The notes beneath the pieces were generated by a model that did not search any database, had not been told where the DNA came from, and saw only the letters and a program-made list of their open reading frames with translations. A DNA stretch of 64,000 bases from Segatella hominis (lineage in GTDB: Bacteria > Bacteroidota > Bacteroidia > Bacteroidales > Bacteroidaceae), in NCBI RefSeq assembly GCF_019249725.2, contig NZ_CP137559.1, positions 62,001 through 126,000 of the forward strand, given 5' to 3'. The translations under genes were made by a program, and so were the position numbers. Below are positions 61,617 through 64,000 of this stretch, piece after piece. The stretch's first letter is position 1. The number at the start of each line of letters is the position of its first letter.

Positions 61617-62074
61617 ATTTCTTTTTTTGCATCATCAATTTCTTTATATTGTTCTTTATCTATGATTTCCCAGTTTTCTGAATTGATAGAAGGGAAATAT
61701 GTGTCTGCTTTTGGCATTTTTTTATCCACAATAGTAAGATACAGATTATCGGCAAGATTCAAACATTGCTTATAAATACTTTCACCTCCTATGATAAATA
61801 TGATGTCGTCTGTACATTTGTCAAGCGCATCTGTCAGAGAGTGATATACCTCACAGTTTTCCAGTTGTATTTCCTGTTGTGTTATCACGATGTTGCGTCT
61901 TAATGGGAGTGCGCCATGGGGGAGAGAATCGTATGTTTTCCTCCCCATGACTATGGTATGATTCAATGTAAGTTGCTTAAATCTTTCCATGTCCTTTCTG
62001 ATATGGAAGAGCAGTTGGTTCTTGTAGCCTATCGCACCGTTTTGGTCCAGGCATGCTATGATATTGATTTGCAT
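61574..62074 (-). CDS. folA: Dihydrofolate reductase
   Basis: DHFR reduces dihydrofolate to tetrahydrofolate with NADPH. The 166-residue protein has INIIACLDQNGAIGYKNQLL, the substrate-binding aspartate region RKDMERFKQLT, IVMGRKTYDSLP and IFIIGGESIYKQCL. All family motifs are in place at the normal length. It overlaps the rRNA methyltransferase gene by 19 bases on the - strand, so both are probably one operon of the core genome. Confidence 0.96.
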   Translation of the reverse strand: MQINIIACLDQNGAIGYKNQLLFHIRKDMERFKQLTLNHTIVMGRKTYDSLPHGALPLRRNIVITQQEIQLENCEVYHSLTDALDKCTDDIIFIIGGESIYKQCLNLADNLYLTIVDKKMPKADTYFPSINSENWEIIDKEQYKEIDDAKKEIYSFSFITFRKNRK

Positions 62075-63498
62075 TTCAGAATATGATTATCACCCTCTGG
62101 TATGTGAGAACTTTTGATCTTCCATTCCTGTGGGTATAGATTATTGGCACGATTGCCTATATTTTTCATCCAACCTAATGGGACATTCTGATAAGTTACT
62201 ATAATGTATCCTTTAGGTGTTGTTGGAGGCAAAGTAATCGCTTCTTTACGAAGATAGTTGATTGCATCTTCGTATGAGAGTTCTACTTGTGGAATATCAG
62301 TCTTATCCAATTCAGTCGATAAGGCAAGTGACTGTGCTGGGATCAGATCCTTACCTTTTATACTTCCGATTTTGATTCCTTCGTGAAGTACTCTTAGTGA
62401 TTGGTTTGCTTCTTTCACTGCCTCTGTCCATTTCTTGCTGATTGCATATACATCATTTTCTGTTAATGTATAATTCCACTCATCCTTGTTTTTTAACCAG
62501 TTATTTTTTAATGTGAAAGGTTCTTTGGTCTTTCCTTTTGCGTTCTTCTTGCCAAGATTCTTTTTCTTTTTATCGCCTTCATATATGCCATTTTTGCGTA
62601 ATACGGCAATAAACAATCCTTCTCCACGGCTTATACCAGGGAAGAAATGATACATGGCTTCATCATTGATGAGGCTCTTTGTAATATTCCAACTTTTTTC
62701 GATATCCAGAGGGAGAATTTCGGCTCCAAGTTCCTCTTTTATCCAATCTACATTTTCTTCATCTTCGTGGGCATTAAAAGTGCAGGTAGAATAGATCAGT
62801 ATCCCACCAGGCTTTAAGCAGTTCCAGATGTCACTTACGATTTCCCGTTGAAGTTTCCAACAATTATTTACATTGGTTTTACTCCATTCATTGATGGCTT
62901 CTTCATCTTTTCTAAACATACCTTCGCCCGAACATGGGACATCGGCAAGTATAATATCAAATTTCAATTTTGTTTTTTTGTAATCTTTTGGATAATTGTT
63001 GGTGACAACAACGTCCGGATGCCCAAACTTTTGAATGTTTTCTGATAAAATTTGAGCCCTTGTCTTCATGGGTTCATTGCTGAAAAGAAGACTTCCTTCT
63101 GGAAGAGCAGCTCTTACGCATGTAGATTTGCCACCTGGTGCAGCACAGAGATCCAGCATGGTGACAGGTTCTTTGACATATTGTCGGATGGCTAAATCAA
63201 CAATCATGGATGAGGCTTCCTGTACGTAGTATAGACCCGCATGGAAAAGAGGATCGAAAGTGAAGTTCTTTCGTTCCGATAAATATTTGCCTGTTGAAGG
63301 GCACCAAGGAATGATTCCAGAGGTCGTTCCTTCGTTTAAAACCGTCTCTTCAGAACATTTGAATGGATTGAGACGAATGCTGACAGTTGCATTCTCATCA
63401 ATTCCTTTCATCAGTTGATTGAAGAGGTTTTCCCCCATAAGTTCTTTGGTATAAGTTTTGAAATCCTCTGGTAATTTTGTGCTTCTATCTGTTGTCAT
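62056..63498 (-). CDS. rsmF: rRNA (cytosine-C5) methyltransferase, RsmF/NOL1-NOP2-sun type
   Basis: This 480-residue enzyme methylates cytosine in 16S rRNA using S-adenosylmethionine. Motifs in order: YVQEASSMIVDLAI, MLDLCAAPGGKSTCVRAALP (SAM binding), ILADVPCSGEGMFRKD with the first PC cysteine, and ILIYSTCTFNAHEDEENV with the catalytic cysteine. The C-terminal 170 residues match the RNA-binding part of RsmF-like proteins, ending in PLGWMKNIGNRANNLYPQEW. It overlaps folA. RsmB-type or other m5C family members are less likely given the C-terminal layout. Confidence 0.9.
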   Translation of the reverse strand: MTTDRSTKLPEDFKTYTKELMGENLFNQLMKGIDENATVSIRLNPFKCSEETVLNEGTTSGIIPWCPSTGKYLSERKNFTFDPLFHAGLYYVQEASSMIVDLAIRQYVKEPVTMLDLCAAPGGKSTCVRAALPEGSLLFSNEPMKTRAQILSENIQKFGHPDVVVTNNYPKDYKKTKLKFDIILADVPCSGEGMFRKDEEAINEWSKTNVNNCWKLQREIVSDIWNCLKPGGILIYSTCTFNAHEDEENVDWIKEELGAEILPLDIEKSWNITKSLINDEAMYHFFPGISRGEGLFIAVLRKNGIYEGDKKKKNLGKKNAKGKTKEPFTLKNNWLKNKDEWNYTLTENDVYAISKKWTEAVKEANQSLRVLHEGIKIGSIKGKDLIPAQSLALSTELDKTDIPQVELSYEDAINYLRKEAITLPPTTPKGYIIVTYQNVPLGWMKNIGNRANNLYPQEWKIKSSHIPEGDNHILKCKSIS

Positions 63499-63535
63499 CT
63501 TGCCATTCTTTTTCTTGTTAATTCAAAATCATTTG

Positions 63536-63566
63536 CAAATTTAAAAAATATTTTGTTTCTTTGCAA
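63536..63566 (-). promoter_or_regulatory. Divergent promoter region
   Basis: On the - strand, TTG (63566-63564), 20 bases, then TAAATTTG (63543-63536), about 38 bases before the methyltransferase start. On the + strand, TTG (63533-63535), 20 bases, then TTTCTTTG (63556-63563) overlaps it and points at the gene at 63641. The two promoters face each other and may compete. Confidence 0.6.
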
Positions 63567-63640
63567 CTAAAATCGCAAGATATACGTCTTAGTAGAAGAA
63601 AAAATTCAAAATAGTGGATAAAATAGTAAAAATATTCGAT

Positions 63641-64000
63641 ATGAAAAAAGAAATAATCGTTATGGCTTTGGCGATGAGCCTTGGTGTATTTCAGCAGTCA
63701 TTGGCTTCTTCTGCACCTAAACACCGTTACACACCGTCTACTCAACAGGTAGATAAAAAAGTGGGAAATCATTCTGAAAATGATGAGGGAATAGATGCTT
63801 TTTCTGACACAACAAGCGTAGATACTTCGTCTGCGGTATCTGCTCATAATAATCCTGCTTCTTATACATCTAATAATCCTTCTCAGTTTAGTTTAGATAA
63901 TTATGATGACCCATTTGATTTTCTGGGTACTGTATTTGGAAAAGGTGTACTCCTTTTTGTTATCATCTTACTTGGTCTGATTGGCTTGCTGACATTCTTA
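63641..64000 (+). CDS. Partial membrane protein with signal peptide
   Basis: The frame starts at ATG 63641 and is still open at the window end (120 codons). MKKEIIVMALAMSLGVFQQS is a signal peptide with an ALASS-type cleavage region at about 22-24. A Ser/Thr/Asn-rich stretch of about 60 residues follows, then DDPFDFLGTVFGKG and a membrane segment (VLLFVIILLGLIGLLTFL). It looks like a small Bacteroidales envelope protein of unknown function. The family cannot be settled from this part. Confidence 0.65.
   Translation, partial: MKKEIIVMALAMSLGVFQQSLASSAPKHRYTPSTQQVDKKVGNHSENDEGIDAFSDTTSVDTSSAVSAHNNPASYTSNNPSQFSLDNYDDPFDFLGTVFGKGVLLFVIILLGLIGLLTFL

Overview
The window looks like a chromosomal segment of a Bacteroidales gut or oral bacterium, most likely a Prevotella/Segatella copri type. 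The reasons are a UpxY-type NusG-like antiterminator, at least eight promoters of the Bacteroidota primary-sigma form (TTG, 20 bases, TAnnTTTG), AT-rich spacers, IS66 and IS4-type transposase genes, and Prevotella-like versions of housekeeping genes. No tRNA, rRNA, CRISPR array or replication origin was recognised.

Nearly everything from 3 kb to 61.4 kb reads on the + strand and forms a very large surface-polysaccharide (capsule/O-antigen-like) locus. Sugar-precursor genes are rfbC, glmS and ugd. Assembly genes are a Wzx-type flippase, a Wzy-like polymerase, a WecG/TagA-type transferase, about a dozen glycosyltransferases, two hexapeptide acetyltransferases and six acyltransferase-3 genes. 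A lipid-linked-sugar module (membrane protein, DPM1-like transferase, two EmrE/ArnE-F-like subunits) lies at 33.5-36.4 kb. upxY sits in the middle (42.3 kb), so two polysaccharide operons may be joined here.

The unusual feature is that cassettes resembling anti-phage/conflict systems are inserted between the sugar genes in the same orientation: (1) 3.6-6.7 kb, membrane protein, membrane-anchored TIR-like protein, DUF262 protein, HEPN protein; (2) 7.3-10.0 kb, two-TM coiled-coil protein, FDY-repeat protein, DUF262 protein, HEPN protein; (3) 20.5-21.9 kb, frameshifted P-loop NTPase; (4) 22.8-25.9 kb, HEPN protein, two-TM coiled-coil protein, DGQHR (DndB-like) protein; (5) 37.5-40.3 kb, nuclease-STAND-like protein resembling Avs; (6) 43.1-48.3 kb, phosphoribosyltransferase-like protein, SMC-like ATPase, two-TM coiled-coil protein; (7) and (8) 52.8-54.7 and 55.9-57.8 kb, two ATPase plus PD-(D/E)XK-like pairs. 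Cassettes 1, 2 and 4 share a DGQ(Q/H)R-type protein with a HEPN protein, and cassettes 2, 4 and 6 share a two-TM coiled-coil protein.

A second strong pattern is a set of poly-G tracts in the acyltransferase genes and one glycosyltransferase gene. Seven Gs gives an open frame in all five cases. Two genes have seven and are open; three have six, eight and six and are broken at the tract. This is what slipped-strand phase variation of surface decoration would look like, with homopolymer sequencing error as the alternative.

The 48.4-58 kb part is a mosaic of duplicated gene ends and GC-rich hairpin repeats, showing repeated recombination. The right end (61.5-64 kb) returns to the core genome: folA and an rRNA methyltransferase on the - strand, and a partial membrane-protein gene on the + strand.
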